Shown: positions 16,858 through 26,622, numbered from the stretch's first letter. The stretch: DNA of 64,000 bases from Kaistella palustris DSM 21579 (GCF_000422265.1 NZ_AULL01000017.1:1-64000), one strand, 5' to 3'. A program made the numbers and translations. The notes: generated by a model from the letters alone, not told the origin.

Positions 16858-16899
16858 TCGATGTGTTCGTAATTTTTGCTGAAGTGCTTTTTTAGATTT

Positions 16900-17943
16900 T
16901 TAAAGGAATTTGCTTTCTACCAAATCCCAGAGCCGTTGCGCATATTCATCGACCTTACTCCAGTCTTTCTCGTAGTAAAGTTCGCTCAGGTACTGTTTTG
17001 CATCCTCCATATTTTCGAAGGTATTCAGGTGCGCAACAGTTGCCCTTAAAGCTTCTTCGTCACCATTGAAAAGGAGTTTGGTAAAGGCGATCTTATCATT
17101 GAAATCAATTTTGAACTCAGGTTTTTTCTTGGGCGCTTCCATATATTCAGTGGGAATATTGGCTTTTAACAGGCTTCCGGAAGTTTCCGGCGATTCGGAG
17201 TCGGCTGGTTCTTCCTCATAATTATCCAGCGGATCGCCATCGAACAGATTTTGCACCGCCTTCAGACCTTTGATATTTGCAAGCTTAAATTTTTTCTCAA
17301 TATGCGGTTCCGGCGTCCTGGTTTCATGAAAAATCGTTTCCGGTGTACCCACTGGAGTTTCCTCTTTGGTAATTTCCACGATTTTCCGGCGACGTTCCTC
17401 GAGTTCCTGAAGTTCGTGTTCTTTCTCAGCAACGCGCTGGTCGTAGGTCAACTGCTCTTCTGGCTGACCTTCATTTTCAGTAAAATTTCCACCGGTAGAT
17501 TCAGTATTCTCCGCGGTGGCTGAAGTTTCTGTTATATTGTAGTAGACGTTATCGATCTGATCTCCAGAATTTTCTGCTTCCAGTTCATCATCTTCCATAT
17601 TCTGGTCTTCTTCCAGATCGTCAATTTCATTTATCTCGTTGGTGAAGATAACTTCTTCTTCGATGATTTCATCTTCGGGCGCTTCATCAGCCGGATCAGA
17701 ATTCTGTGCGTTATATGCACTGAAGTTTTCGGCGTGTTCGCCAAAGATTTCGTGGTTCGCCTCCTGGATAAAAAAGTCCTTATTTTGATCTAAAATCCTT
17801 AAGAAAGCCAGGCGGTCGGCGATCTCAGCGAAGATATCCTGTTTTGCGAGAAGTTCTTCTTTGGTGTCGACTTTCGCCAGATTATCCAGCACATTTTTTA
17901 ATTCAAAAAAAATTTTATCTTCTAGTTCCCGGACGTTCTGCAT
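16900..17943 (-). CDS. Acidic conserved protein of unknown function
   Basis: The 347 residues have a helical N-terminus (about 1-75), a very acidic low-complexity middle (about 80-200, runs of Glu and Asp), a short coiled stretch with EKEHELQELEERRRK, and an ordered C-terminal part (about 275-347) with LFNGDEEALRATVAHLN and YYEKDWSKVDEYAQRL. There is no signal peptide or membrane helix. It lies 42 bp upstream of the Mur ligase in the same orientation and divergent from tdk. I recognise no characterised family. The acidic disordered linker suggests a scaffold or binding role, which is inference. Confidence 0.75.
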   Translation of the reverse strand: MQNVRELEDKIFFELKNVLDNLAKVDTKEELLAKQDIFAEIADRLAFLRILDQNKDFFIQEANHEIFGEHAENFSAYNAQNSDPADEAPEDEIIEEEVIFTNEINEIDDLEEDQNMEDDELEAENSGDQIDNVYYNITETSATAENTESTGGNFTENEGQPEEQLTYDQRVAEKEHELQELEERRRKIVEITKEETPVGTPETIFHETRTPEPHIEKKFKLANIKGLKAVQNLFDGDPLDNYEEEPADSESPETSGSLLKANIPTEYMEAPKKKPEFKIDFNDKIAFTKLLFNGDEEALRATVAHLNTFENMEDAKQYLSELYYEKDWSKVDEYAQRLWDLVESKFL

Positions 17944-17966
17944 AATAAAGTCTTATTAAATTTCCT

Positions 17967-17974
17967 TAATTTTG
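17967..17974 (+). promoter_or_regulatory. -7 element (TAATTTTG) upstream of tdk
   Basis: Perfect TAnnTTTG, 30 bp before the tdk start, in the 60-bp divergent gap to the acidic protein gene. Confidence 0.4.
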
Positions 17975-18003
17975 GCATTTAAATAGTACGGCTAAATTAC
18001 CAA

Positions 18004-18585
18004 ATGTTTTTAGAAAATACAATTAATCACGCAAAACAAAGCGGTTGGATGGAAGTCATCTGCGGCTCCATGTTTTCGGGCAAAACGGAAGAATTAATCC
18101 GCCGTCTGCGCCGTGCTGAAATGGCCGGACAAAAAGTCGAGATCTTTAAACCAAAGCTCGATGTACGCTACGCCGAAGAGGAAGTAGTATCACACAATAA
18201 GAATAAAATTCGAAGCACACCTGTCGAAAGTCCGAATGAAATTCTACTGCTTGGCTCTACGTGCGATGTGGTAGGAATTGATGAAGCGCAGTTTTTTGAT
18301 GAAAGTATCGTAGATGTAGCTAATCACCTGGCGAACACAGGAATACGGGTAGTTATTGCAGGCCTGGACATGGATTTTATGGGCAGGCCGTTTGGGCCGA
18401 TCCCCAACCTTATGGCCACCGCGGAGTATGTGACCAAAGTACACGCAATCTGTAAAAGAACCGGGAATCTTGCCAACTATTCCATGCGGATTTCTGCCAG
18501 CCAGGATCTTGTTGAACTTGGCGAGATGGAGAGTTATGAAGCCGTGAGCCGCAAAGTCTTCAACGAAGAATTTCTGAACAGATAA
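18004..18585 (+). CDS. tdk: Thymidine kinase, type II
   Basis: The 193 residues carry the P-loop [14 protein letters not shown] (about 21-34), the catalytic DEAQFFD, and [13 protein letters not shown] of the type II (TK1-like) family. It phosphorylates thymidine in salvage. The zinc lasso is degenerate: only the first Cys (HAICKRTG) of the four usual ligands remains, and AVSRKVF replaces the final Cys pair. It starts an apparent operon: the murF-alr gene follows after 5 bp. Confidence 0.92.
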   Translation: MFLENTINHAKQSGWMEVICGSMFSGKTEELIRRLRRAEMAGQKVEIFKPKLDVRYAEEEVVSHNKNKIRSTPVESPNEILLLGSTCDVVGIDEAQFFDESIVDVANHLANTGIRVVIAGLDMDFMGRPFGPIPNLMATAEYVTKVHAICKRTGNLANYSMRISASQDLVELGEMESYEAVSRKVFNEEFLNR

Positions 18586-18590
18586 CTTAA

Positions 18591-21032
18591 ATGAATTATA
18601 CTACAGGCCAGATCGCCGAGTTCACAGAAGCCAACCTGATTGGCGACAGTCAAATCATCATTAAAAATATTGAGTTTGACAGCAGGAATATTTATTCCTG
18701 GACCGAAACTGCCTTTATCGCTATTCCCACAGCCAAAAATTCTGGTGAGAAATACATTCAGTCCGCGGTGGAAAAGGGCATTCAGGTGATTATTTCTGAA
18801 CATCAGCTACCGCATGTAGAAAATATCACCTGGATCATTGTTGATGACGCTGTACAGTTTCTGCAGCGTTTCGCAAAGTATCATTTGTCACGGTTTAATC
18901 TCAGAACGGTTGGTATTACAGGGAGCAACGGAAAAACAATTGTAAAGGAATGGCTTTACAGAAGCTTGTTTCAAAGTTTTGTTACGGTAAAAAGCCCGAA
19001 GAGTTTCAATTCCCAGCTTGGGCTTCCGCTTTCGCTCCTTCAGATTAAAGGTCAACATGAAATCGGCATTTTTGAGGTCGGCATTTCGAAGCCGGGCGAA
19101 ATGAAAAAGCTGGAAGACATTTTCTCTCCGGAAATTGGCATTTTAACGCATATTGGTTCAGCGCATTCCGCCAATTTTGAAAGCGAAGAACAACTTATCA
19201 ACGAAAAAATTGTTCTTTTCAAGGATTCCAAAACCATTATTTTCAACGGAGATAATGATGCGGTTTTAAAACTTATTGATGAACATTTTTCCGACAGGAA
19301 ATTAATTTCATACGGTTTTAAAGAACGTAATGACCTGTCCATTAAAGATGGCTGGCTTCACAGCAAAGAAATTACAGTGCAATATTTCGGTGAAAGCCTT
19401 TCTATACCGGTACGCCAGCGAGATGAAGCTACGCTGAGCAACGCACTGGCTGTGATCGCGGTTCTAAAAGAACTTAAGTTTGACAATGCAGCAATTGTCG
19501 AAAAAATCAATTTGCTGAAATCGGTTGAAATGCGCCTGGAAAGCGTAGATGGCGTACGCAAAAATCTCCTCATCAACGATTCCTACAATCTGGATCTGGA
19601 CTCGCTTATCATTTCATATCAATTTATAAAACAGTATAATAAGAAAAAGAAAACCCTCATTCTAACGGATTTTCTGGAGGGAAAAGATGCGGGCTCACTT
19701 TATCAGACTGTTGCAAACCTTACCAATCTTCAGGATTTTGGCACTGTTTTCCTGATTGGTGACGAAATTACTCAGTCTGCTCACCTCTTTGAAGCAGAAA
19801 CATTTACCTTCCAAACCACCGAAGAACTGATTCACAGCACGCTTTTGAACCAGATCGAAGATGAACTTATTCTGCTGAAAGGCGCACGGCGTTTCGAAAT
19901 TGAAAAAGTAAAAAATCACCTTGAACTGCAAAAACATGATACTGTGCTGGAGGTAAACCTGAATGCAATCCTTCACAATATTAATGTTCATAAATCTCTC
20001 CTGAAACCGGAAACCAAAATGATGGCGATGGTGAAAGCATATTCTTACGGTTTGGGTGGTTATGAAATTGCAGAATTCCTGCAGCATCATCACATTGATT
20101 ACCTGGGAGTTGCGTACGCTGATGAAGGTGTGGACCTTCGGAAGAACGGTATAACTACTCCTGTGATGGTGATGAATCCGGAACAGCACAGTTACAGCAG
20201 TATAATTGATTATAATCTGGAACCGGAAATTTACAGTCTGCGGGTATTACGCTTGTTTAATGAGCAACTTATTCAGAAAGGAATAGACCGCAGGTACCCC
20301 ATCCACTTAAAAGTTGAGACCGGCATGCACAGGCTTGGTTTCAAACAGAGCGAAATCCCTGAACTGCTGCAGACGCTTCAAGGCATGAATGTAAAGGTAG
20401 AATCGATTTTCAGCCACTTATCTTCCGCTGATGATTTATTGGAAAAAGAGTTTACCTTTGATCAGCTGACGGAATTTGAAGCGTTTTCAGGAAAACTGAT
20501 TTTAGGACTAGGTTACAAACCTTTACGACATATTTTAAATTCTGCAGGAATCGCGACTTATTGTGATTATCAGTATGATATGGTTCGTATCGGCATCGGT
20601 ATGGTCGGCATTTCGCCGGTTCCCGAGGTGAGTAAACATTTATTGCAGGCTGTAGCTTTCAAGACGGTAGTGTCACAAATCTCGGAAGTTCATGTGGGTG
20701 ACTCTGTAGGGTACAACCGAAAACACCGCCCCGCTAAAACTACCAAAATAGCGACTGTTCCGGTAGGTTATGCCGACGGGATTCCGCGGCTCATCGGAAA
20801 CTCCAGAGGAAATGTGGGGATCCGCGGAAAGCTTTTTCCAATCGTCGGAAATGTCTGTATGGATATGATGATGGTCGATATCGGTGACGAACCCATTGCT
20901 GAGGGCGAAGAAGTGGTCATTTTTAATGAAAATCCAAGTCTGTCCCAATTTGCAATATACTGCAATACAATTCCGTACGAGGTTCTCACTTCTGTTTCCC
21001 GGCGGGTGAAACGAATTTATATAAAAAAATAG
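18591..21032 (+). CDS. Bifunctional MurF ligase / alanine racemase
   Basis: The 813 residues are two enzymes in one chain. Residues 1-440 are MurF-like with the ATP loop GITGSNGKT (108-116), SKPGEM and NDSYNLDLDSL. Residues 450-813 are a PLP alanine racemase with the Schiff-base Lys 482 in MVKAYSYG and a GYADGIPR segment near the end. MurF adds D-Ala-D-Ala to the UDP-MurNAc tripeptide; Alr makes D-Ala from L-Ala. This fusion is a known Bacteroidota feature. The next gene starts immediately after the stop. Confidence 0.93.
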   Translation: MNYTTGQIAEFTEANLIGDSQIIIKNIEFDSRNIYSWTETAFIAIPTAKNSGEKYIQSAVEKGIQVIISEHQLPHVENITWIIVDDAVQFLQRFAKYHLSRFNLRTVGITGSNGKTIVKEWLYRSLFQSFVTVKSPKSFNSQLGLPLSLLQIKGQHEIGIFEVGISKPGEMKKLEDIFSPEIGILTHIGSAHSANFESEEQLINEKIVLFKDSKTIIFNGDNDAVLKLIDEHFSDRKLISYGFKERNDLSIKDGWLHSKEITVQYFGESLSIPVRQRDEATLSNALAVIAVLKELKFDNAAIVEKINLLKSVEMRLESVDGVRKNLLINDSYNLDLDSLIISYQFIKQYNKKKKTLILTDFLEGKDAGSLYQTVANLTNLQDFGTVFLIGDEITQSAHLFEAETFTFQTTEELIHSTLLNQIEDELILLKGARRFEIEKVKNHLELQKHDTVLEVNLNAILHNINVHKSLLKPETKMMAMVKAYSYGLGGYEIAEFLQHHHIDYLGVAYADEGVDLRKNGITTPVMVMNPEQHSYSSIIDYNLEPEIYSLRVLRLFNEQLIQKGIDRRYPIHLKVETGMHRLGFKQSEIPELLQTLQGMNVKVESIFSHLSSADDLLEKEFTFDQLTEFEAFSGKLILGLGYKPLRHILNSAGIATYCDYQYDMVRIGIGMVGISPVPEVSKHLLQAVAFKTVVSQISEVHVGDSVGYNRKHRPAKTTKIATVPVGYADGIPRLIGNSRGNVGIRGKLFPIVGNVCMDMMMVDIGDEPIAEGEEVVIFNENPSLSQFAIYCNTIPYEVLTSVSRRVKRIYIKK

Positions 21033-23198
21033 ATGAAAAAATTTCTGATTTTTCTGAGCCTTTTCCTCTGCAGTTACATTTTGAGAGCGCAGGTGAAGAG
21101 CGGATTCAACGTACCGCCACATGCTAAGGTTGGCCTTTCGCTTTCGGGTGGTGGTGCCAAAGGTTTTGCGCACATTGGTGTGCTGAAAGTTCTCGATTCC
21201 CTGGGTGTGAAAGTGGACTATATTTCGGGAACCAGTATGGGTGCCATTGTCGGTGGACTCTATGCCTCCGGATACACCGGCAAAGAAATAGAAAAAATCG
21301 TAATGGATACCGATTTCTACAATATCATCGCCAACGAAAAAACCCGGCAGGAAACTACTTTTTTTAATAAAGCCGTGGATAAATACATCCTGACTGTTCC
21401 TGTGAAGAACGGAAAAATCAATGTGCTGCCGAAAGCAATCTCTACAGGACAAAAAAACATTTATCTGCTGAAAGAACTATTTAAAAACGTTTCCACCATC
21501 GACGATTTTTCTAAGCTTCCGATTCCATTTATGTGCGTGGCTACAAATCTTGAGAGCGGTACAAAACAAATCTTCGAGAAAGGAGACCTGGTAAGTGCGA
21601 TTATGGCGAGTTCAGCATTTCCCTCGTTGATGGATCCTGTGAAAATTGGTGATTCCCTTTACATTGATGGCGCAATGACCGTGAATTACCCCTCAAAACC
21701 ATTAAAGGACAAAGGAATGGACATTGTAATTGGTGTGGATCTAAGCCAGGGTTTGGCAAGTGGTAAAAACCTGCAGAGTGCGATTGAAATTTTAAATCAG
21801 GTCATCGATTTCGGAATACAAGCGGAAACAAAGAACCAGTATCAGTATACTGATATCAATATTCACCCCAACCTGGACGGCACCGGAGCGACAAGTTATG
21901 ACGCCAAGAAAAGAATTCTGGACTCGGGCTATGCAGAAGCTGTAAAATATGTCGAGCCGCTTTCGCTGTTGCCTAAAAAACAGATCGACCTCCTGCGTGC
22001 GCCCATGAGTTCGGTTTACACCAATGTCTATAAGATCGACAGCCTGATACTGGAAAACAATCATATTTTTTCGCGCAACTATATCCGTGGAAAAATGAAT
22101 CTGCAAATCCCCTCGCTTCAAACCTACGGTGGCATTAATAAGATGATTGACCGCCTGTATGCGACGAACAATTACACACTCATCAATTACGATATCATTC
22201 ACGAAGGTGAAAGGAACTATTTAAAACTAAATGTAACCGAGGATAATACACGCTTCTTTTTGAAGTTCGGCCTTCATTATGATGAGATCTTTAAAACCGG
22301 TCTCTTGCTCAATGCTACTGCGAAAAGACTGCTTTTCCGAAACTCCACCATTTCTCTGGATGTCATTGTGGGCGATAAACCGCGGTATTATTTTAATTAC
22401 TTTATCGATAACGGTTATATACCCGGTTTCGGCGTTTACGCTTCAGGAATGACACTCGACTTAAAGGATATAAGTGGCAATCCTTATGAGCGCTGGAATT
22501 GGTTTCGCAATGATGCCTTCATTCAGTCTGTCTGGCGCGATCGCTACGCTGTTGGTGGCGGCCTGAGTCATGATTATTTTGAAAATAAATTCGCCGGAGC
22601 AGCAGATTTTACCGACAGCCAAAACATCATTAATGCTTATGGATTTATAAAAAGCGATACGCAGGACGACAAAAGCTTCCCTACCAAAGGAATTTTGCTG
22701 GATATCGAGGGAAAACTTCTCGATCTATTTAAGAAAGACGGCGAAGGGCGCACCTTTCAGGGCAGCTTATATGCGAGGCTAAACTTCCCAATTTCCCGCA
22801 AATTTACGTACCGGGTGGGGCTGAGAGGCGGCATTACGCTGGGTGATGAACTTCCGAAATATTACCGCTATCATCTGGGAGGAATTTTCGAACAGAATCT
22901 GGGGAATTTCATCAGTTTTCCCGGCTATGAATTCGGACAGCTGTTCGCTGAAAATGCGCTGATGGCTTCAAATGCATTGCAGTACAACGTTTACAGGAAC
23001 TATTATTTGGAAGCCAATGTAAACCTGGCAAATCTTTTTGATGATATTAAAGTCGACAGTCTGTTCCACGTTACCGCATCATCAGTTGGTTTAACTGCCG
23101 GATACAAATCGCCCTTTGGCCAGATAAAAATAAATTACAGCAGATCACTTTCTGTGAAAAATGACATCTTCAGCGTAATCCTTGGACATTACTTCTAA
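21033..23198 (+). CDS. Patatin-like phospholipase with outer-membrane barrel domain
   Basis: The 721 residues begin with a signal peptide (about 1-19, ending ILRAQ). The patatin domain follows: glycine-rich SGGGAKGFAH, nucleophile S68 in GTSMG and catalytic D212 in YIDGAMT. A POTRA-like region (about 330-400) leads into a C-terminal Omp85/BamA-type barrel (about 420-721) ending in an aromatic residue (ILGHYF). The layout resembles two-partner type Vd autotransporters such as PlpD, in which the lipase is displayed on the surface. It starts at the base after the murF-alr stop. Confidence 0.9.
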   Translation: MKKFLIFLSLFLCSYILRAQVKSGFNVPPHAKVGLSLSGGGAKGFAHIGVLKVLDSLGVKVDYISGTSMGAIVGGLYASGYTGKEIEKIVMDTDFYNIIANEKTRQETTFFNKAVDKYILTVPVKNGKINVLPKAISTGQKNIYLLKELFKNVSTIDDFSKLPIPFMCVATNLESGTKQIFEKGDLVSAIMASSAFPSLMDPVKIGDSLYIDGAMTVNYPSKPLKDKGMDIVIGVDLSQGLASGKNLQSAIEILNQVIDFGIQAETKNQYQYTDINIHPNLDGTGATSYDAKKRILDSGYAEAVKYVEPLSLLPKKQIDLLRAPMSSVYTNVYKIDSLILENNHIFSRNYIRGKMNLQIPSLQTYGGINKMIDRLYATNNYTLINYDIIHEGERNYLKLNVTEDNTRFFLKFGLHYDEIFKTGLLLNATAKRLLFRNSTISLDVIVGDKPRYYFNYFIDNGYIPGFGVYASGMTLDLKDISGNPYERWNWFRNDAFIQSVWRDRYAVGGGLSHDYFENKFAGAADFTDSQNIINAYGFIKSDTQDDKSFPTKGILLDIEGKLLDLFKKDGEGRTFQGSLYARLNFPISRKFTYRVGLRGGITLGDELPKYYRYHLGGIFEQNLGNFISFPGYEFGQLFAENALMASNALQYNVYRNYYLEANVNLANLFDDIKVDSLFHVTASSVGLTAGYKSPFGQIKINYSRSLSVKNDIFSVILGHYF

Positions 23199-23201
23199 AA
23201 C

Positions 23202-23609
23202 ATGATACAGTTTTTTTTTGAGAATATTGATGAATTAGCCATTGAACCCTCCACTACACGCTGGCTGGAAGATCTGCTGTATTCCGAACACAAAAAAGTA
23301 GGCGACATCAATTATATCTTTTGTGATGATGAATATGTGCTGAAAGTGAACAGGGAATATTTACAGCACGATTATTACACCGACATCATCACTTTTGACT
23401 ACGTAAAGGGCAATACCATCTCCGCTGATATTTTCGTATCTTTGCCCCGCATTTTTGAAAATGCTGATACCCATTCTACTGCTTCTAAGATAGAGATGCA
23501 CAGGGTTTTAGCACACGGTCTTTTACATCTTTGCGGCTATAAAGATAAGACAGATATGGAAATTAAAGAAATGCGCTTTAAAGAAAACTTTTACCTCAAT
23601 AAGCTATAG
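23202..23609 (+). CDS. ybeY: Endoribonuclease YbeY
   Basis: The 135 residues end with the zinc motif around HGLLHLCGYKD, preceded by HRVLA. DIITFDY and ADIFVS are also conserved in the family. YbeY acts in 16S rRNA 3'-end maturation and ribosome quality control. It follows the patatin gene by 3 bp and ends the tdk operon. Confidence 0.93.
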   Translation: MIQFFFENIDELAIEPSTTRWLEDLLYSEHKKVGDINYIFCDDEYVLKVNREYLQHDYYTDIITFDYVKGNTISADIFVSLPRIFENADTHSTASKIEMHRVLAHGLLHLCGYKDKTDMEIKEMRFKENFYLNKL

Positions 23610-23651
23610 ATACTGATTCTAGTACAGCTTGAACAGGTGAAAAATCTTAAA

Positions 23652-23667
23652 TGTTTCACGTGAAACA
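23652..23667. promoter_or_regulatory. parS site, copy 1
   Basis: TGTTTCACGTGAAACA is a perfect 16-bp palindrome and an exact match to the bacterial parS consensus TGTTNCACGTGAAACA, the ParB binding site. It lies 19 bp before the mnmG start. Confidence 0.85.
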
Positions 23668-23686
23668 TTAAATTAAAAAAAAAGAA

Positions 23687-25549
23687 ATGATAAGCGAAAT
23701 ATACGATGTAATAGTAGTGGGTGGTGGTCACGCAGGATGTGAAGCCGCAGCGGCCGCAGCTAATCTTGGATCAAAGACTCTCTTGATCACTATGAACATG
23801 CAGACCATTGGCCAAATGTCCTGTAATCCGGCAATGGGCGGAATTGCGAAAGGTCAGATCGTTCGCGAAATCGATGCAATGGGTGGTTACTCGGGAATTA
23901 TTGCCGATAAATCTGCAATACAGTTTAAGATGCTGAATTTATCAAAAGGTCCGGCAATGTGGTCTCCAAGAACTCAAAATGACAGAATGCAGTTTGCACA
24001 GGAGTGGCGAATTGCCCTTGAACAAACGCCAAATCTCGACTTTTTCCAGGATATGGTAAAAAGCCTTCTGATCGAGAATGGAAAAGTTACCGGCGTAGTG
24101 ACCTCCCTGGGTTTAACCATCAGGTCAAAATCTGTTGTTTTGACGAACGGAACATTTCTTAATGGCCTCATTCATGTAGGTGCGAAACAGCTCGGCGGCG
24201 GAAGAATGGGCGAACCACGCGCCATGGGAATTACAGAGCAGTTGGTTTCTCTCGGTTTCGAAGCAGGAAGGATGAAAACAGGAACTCCTGCACGTGTTGA
24301 TGGCCGAAGCCTCGATTACTCGAAAATGGAGGAACAGAAAGGAGATGAAAATCCACAGAAATTTTCCTTCAGTAACACCGCCAAACTGACAAAACAGTTG
24401 AGTTGCCACATTGTGTATACAAATGAAACCGTACACGATATTTTACGTGAAGGATTCTCGGAAAGCCCCATGTTTAATGGAACCATTCAAAGCACAGGAC
24501 CAAGATACTGCCCAAGTATCGAAGATAAAGTGAACAGATTTGCAGAACGCACCCGTCATCAGCTTTTCGTTGAACCCGAAGGTTGGAATACTGTTGAAAT
24601 TTATGTTAACGGTTTCAGTTCTTCTCTGCCGGAAGATATTCAAATGAAGGCAATGCGACATATTCCCGGTTTCGAGAATGCTAAAGTTTTCCGACCCGGA
24701 TATGCAATTGAATACGATTACTTCCCTCCTACCCAACTTCACCACACGCTTGAAACCAAAATTATCGATAATCTCTATTTTGCCGGTCAAATCAATGGTA
24801 CCACAGGTTATGAGGAAGCTGCGGGACAAGGTATTATGGCAGGAATTAACGCGCACAATAAAGTCCACGAAAAAGAACACTTCATCTTAAACCGCGACGA
24901 GGCTTATATTGGTGTCCTTATTGACGACCTTATCACTAAAGGCACAGAGGAACCTTACCGTATGTTCACCTCACGGGCAGAATACCGGTTACTTCTGCGA
25001 CAGGATAATGCCGATATCCGCCTGACCGAAAAGGCTTATAAATTAGGTCTTGCTGATGCAGAAAGGCTTCGAAATGTCGAGAAAAAAATAGAAGATAGCG
25101 CGAAACTGGAAAGCTATCTGAAAGAAACTTCATTAAAACCTGGCACTATAAATCCCCTTCTAGCTTCTATAGACTCCGCACCGGTCGATCAGGCATTCCG
25201 CGCCTCGCAAATACTTACACGTCCAAACATGACAGTGGAAAAACTCGAAGAAATTGACTTTATTAATCAGGAATTGTCAGTATTCTCTGGCGAGATTAAA
25301 GAACAGGCAGAGATCAATATCAAATACCGCGGCTACATTGAAAAGGAAAAAGAAAATGTAGCAAAATTAAACCGGCTCGAAACCATTAAGATCCCGGAAG
25401 ATTTTGACTACCAAAAAATCTCATCTCTGTCTTCGGAAGCAAAGCAAAAGTTGACCAAAGTGCAGCCTAAAACAATAGCACAAGCCGCAAGAATCAGCGG
25501 TGTTTCGCCGTCTGACATCAACGTACTTTTAATTTTCCTCGGTAGATAA
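23687..25549 (+). CDS. mnmG: tRNA uridine-5-carboxymethylaminomethyl modification enzyme MnmG
   Basis: The 620 residues match GidA/MnmG throughout: FAD-binding VIVVGGGHAGCEAA (about 8-21), SCNPAMGGIAKGQIVREIDAM, and the catalytic-Cys region HIVYTNETVHDILREG. SRAEYRLLLRQDNAD and the C-terminal ARISGVSPSDINVLLIFL are also typical. With MnmE it modifies U34 of several tRNAs. The gene sits alone between two parS sites. gidA is origin-proximal in many bacteria. Confidence 0.95.
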   Translation: MISEIYDVIVVGGGHAGCEAAAAAANLGSKTLLITMNMQTIGQMSCNPAMGGIAKGQIVREIDAMGGYSGIIADKSAIQFKMLNLSKGPAMWSPRTQNDRMQFAQEWRIALEQTPNLDFFQDMVKSLLIENGKVTGVVTSLGLTIRSKSVVLTNGTFLNGLIHVGAKQLGGGRMGEPRAMGITEQLVSLGFEAGRMKTGTPARVDGRSLDYSKMEEQKGDENPQKFSFSNTAKLTKQLSCHIVYTNETVHDILREGFSESPMFNGTIQSTGPRYCPSIEDKVNRFAERTRHQLFVEPEGWNTVEIYVNGFSSSLPEDIQMKAMRHIPGFENAKVFRPGYAIEYDYFPPTQLHHTLETKIIDNLYFAGQINGTTGYEEAAGQGIMAGINAHNKVHEKEHFILNRDEAYIGVLIDDLITKGTEEPYRMFTSRAEYRLLLRQDNADIRLTEKAYKLGLADAERLRNVEKKIEDSAKLESYLKETSLKPGTINPLLASIDSAPVDQAFRASQILTRPNMTVEKLEEIDFINQELSVFSGEIKEQAEINIKYRGYIEKEKENVAKLNRLETIKIPEDFDYQKISSLSSEAKQKLTKVQPKTIAQAARISGVSPSDINVLLIFLGR

Positions 25550-25555
25550 TATATA

Positions 25556-25571
25556 TGTTTCACGTGAAACG
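25556..25571. promoter_or_regulatory. parS site, copy 2
   Basis: TGTTTCACGTGAAACG matches 15 of 16 consensus positions; only the last base differs. It lies 6 bp behind the mnmG stop and 1904 bp from copy 1. Confidence 0.75.
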
Positions 25572-25627
25572 TCATTTAAAGATTATAGATTAATAAAAGA
25601 ATATTCCTGAAATAAATTATTGGAAGC

Positions 25628-26446
25628 ATGACTATTAAAGACCATTTTCTGACTCAGGAAAATTTTCAACTTACCGAAACAGATATTCCTGGTGTTTATA
25701 AAACTTCTCCCATACCCAAAGAGTTGGACAAATATTACGAAACTGTCAACTATATTTCACACCACCAGGATGCAAAAAGTTTTAAAGTCCAGCTATATAA
25801 ATTTTTCCAAAGGTTTAATCTAAAATATAAATCGAAAATCTTAAAATCGGAAATTGACCTGCAATCACCTGTCCTGGATTATGGCTGTGGCGCAGGAGAA
25901 TTTCTTCATTTTATAGAAAATGATTACAAGACATTTGGGTTCGAACCGAATATTTCCGCAAGAAATGCAGCAGCTTCGAAACTGCACAGATCTGTACTGC
26001 TGGAAAATATAAACGATATTGCAGATGAAAGCCTTGGCGCAATAACGCTTTGGCATGTGTTCGAACACGTAGGAAATCCCGAAGAACTTTTGGATACTTT
26101 CCACCGGAAACTGAAACCAGAAGGCTGTCTGATTATTGCGGTTCCAAATCATACATCTTATGACGCGGTTCATTATGGCGAATATTGGGCGGCTTATGAT
26201 GTACCCCGACATCTCTACCACTACACCAGAAAAGGAATGACGAACTTCCTTAAGGATAAAACCTGGAAACTGAAAAAAGTGAAACCACTTCGCCTGGATT
26301 CATTTTACATATCTATGTTGAGCGAAAAATACAAAAAATCAGCCTTAATATGGCTAAAAGGAGCCGTTTTTGGAACTATTTCCAATTTTAAGGCATCAAA
26401 AACCGGCGAATATTCCAGTCTGATATATGTTATCGGAAAAAATTAG
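25628..26446 (+). CDS. Class I SAM-dependent methyltransferase
   Basis: The 272 residues contain the SAM loop VLDYGCGAGEFLHF (near residues 79-92), ITLWHVFEHVGNPEELL as motif II/III, and EGCLIIAVPNHTSYDA. It resembles Methyltransf_23/UbiG-like proteins that act on small molecules or glycolipids; the substrate cannot be read from the sequence. It stands alone behind mnmG with its own terminator. Confidence 0.85.
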   Translation: MTIKDHFLTQENFQLTETDIPGVYKTSPIPKELDKYYETVNYISHHQDAKSFKVQLYKFFQRFNLKYKSKILKSEIDLQSPVLDYGCGAGEFLHFIENDYKTFGFEPNISARNAAASKLHRSVLLENINDIADESLGAITLWHVFEHVGNPEELLDTFHRKLKPEGCLIIAVPNHTSYDAVHYGEYWAAYDVPRHLYHYTRKGMTNFLKDKTWKLKKVKPLRLDSFYISMLSEKYKKSALIWLKGAVFGTISNFKASKTGEYSSLIYVIGKN

Positions 26447-26452
26447 AAAATT

Positions 26453-26494
26453 GATTTTTGACCTGTTTCTGAAGGTCAAAAATCGACCTTTTTT
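26453..26494 (+). terminator. Rho-independent terminator of the methyltransferase gene
   Basis: GATTTTTGACCT (26453-26464) pairs with AGGTCAAAAATC (26473-26484) around an 8-base loop, with a T run at 26489-26494. Confidence 0.8.
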
Positions 26495-26556
26495 ATTAAA
26501 GTTTTAAAATTTTCACGGAAATCCAATTTAAATTTTATTTCAGTTTAATTATTGCC

Positions 26557-26600
26557 AAAAAAAAATCCCCGAAATTTGAAATGATTTCAAGTTTCAGGGA
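26557..26600 (-). terminator. Rho-independent terminator of pgk
   Basis: TCCCCGAAATTTGAAA pairs with TTTCAAGTTTCAGGGA (26566-26600), and nine A residues at 26557-26565 give a T run on the minus strand. It lies 23 bp after the pgk stop. Confidence 0.8.
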
Positions 26601-26622
26601 AATTTACTGTAACAAAATTTCT

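Noticed and set aside
20673-21452. 259-codon frame on the minus strand opposite murF-alr and the patatin gene
   Set aside because: It spans the end of one conserved gene and the start of another, which no real antisense gene would be expected to do.
25935-25955. tRNA-like GGTTCGAACC string
   Set aside because: It lies inside the methyltransferase reading frame and no cloverleaf can be built around it.
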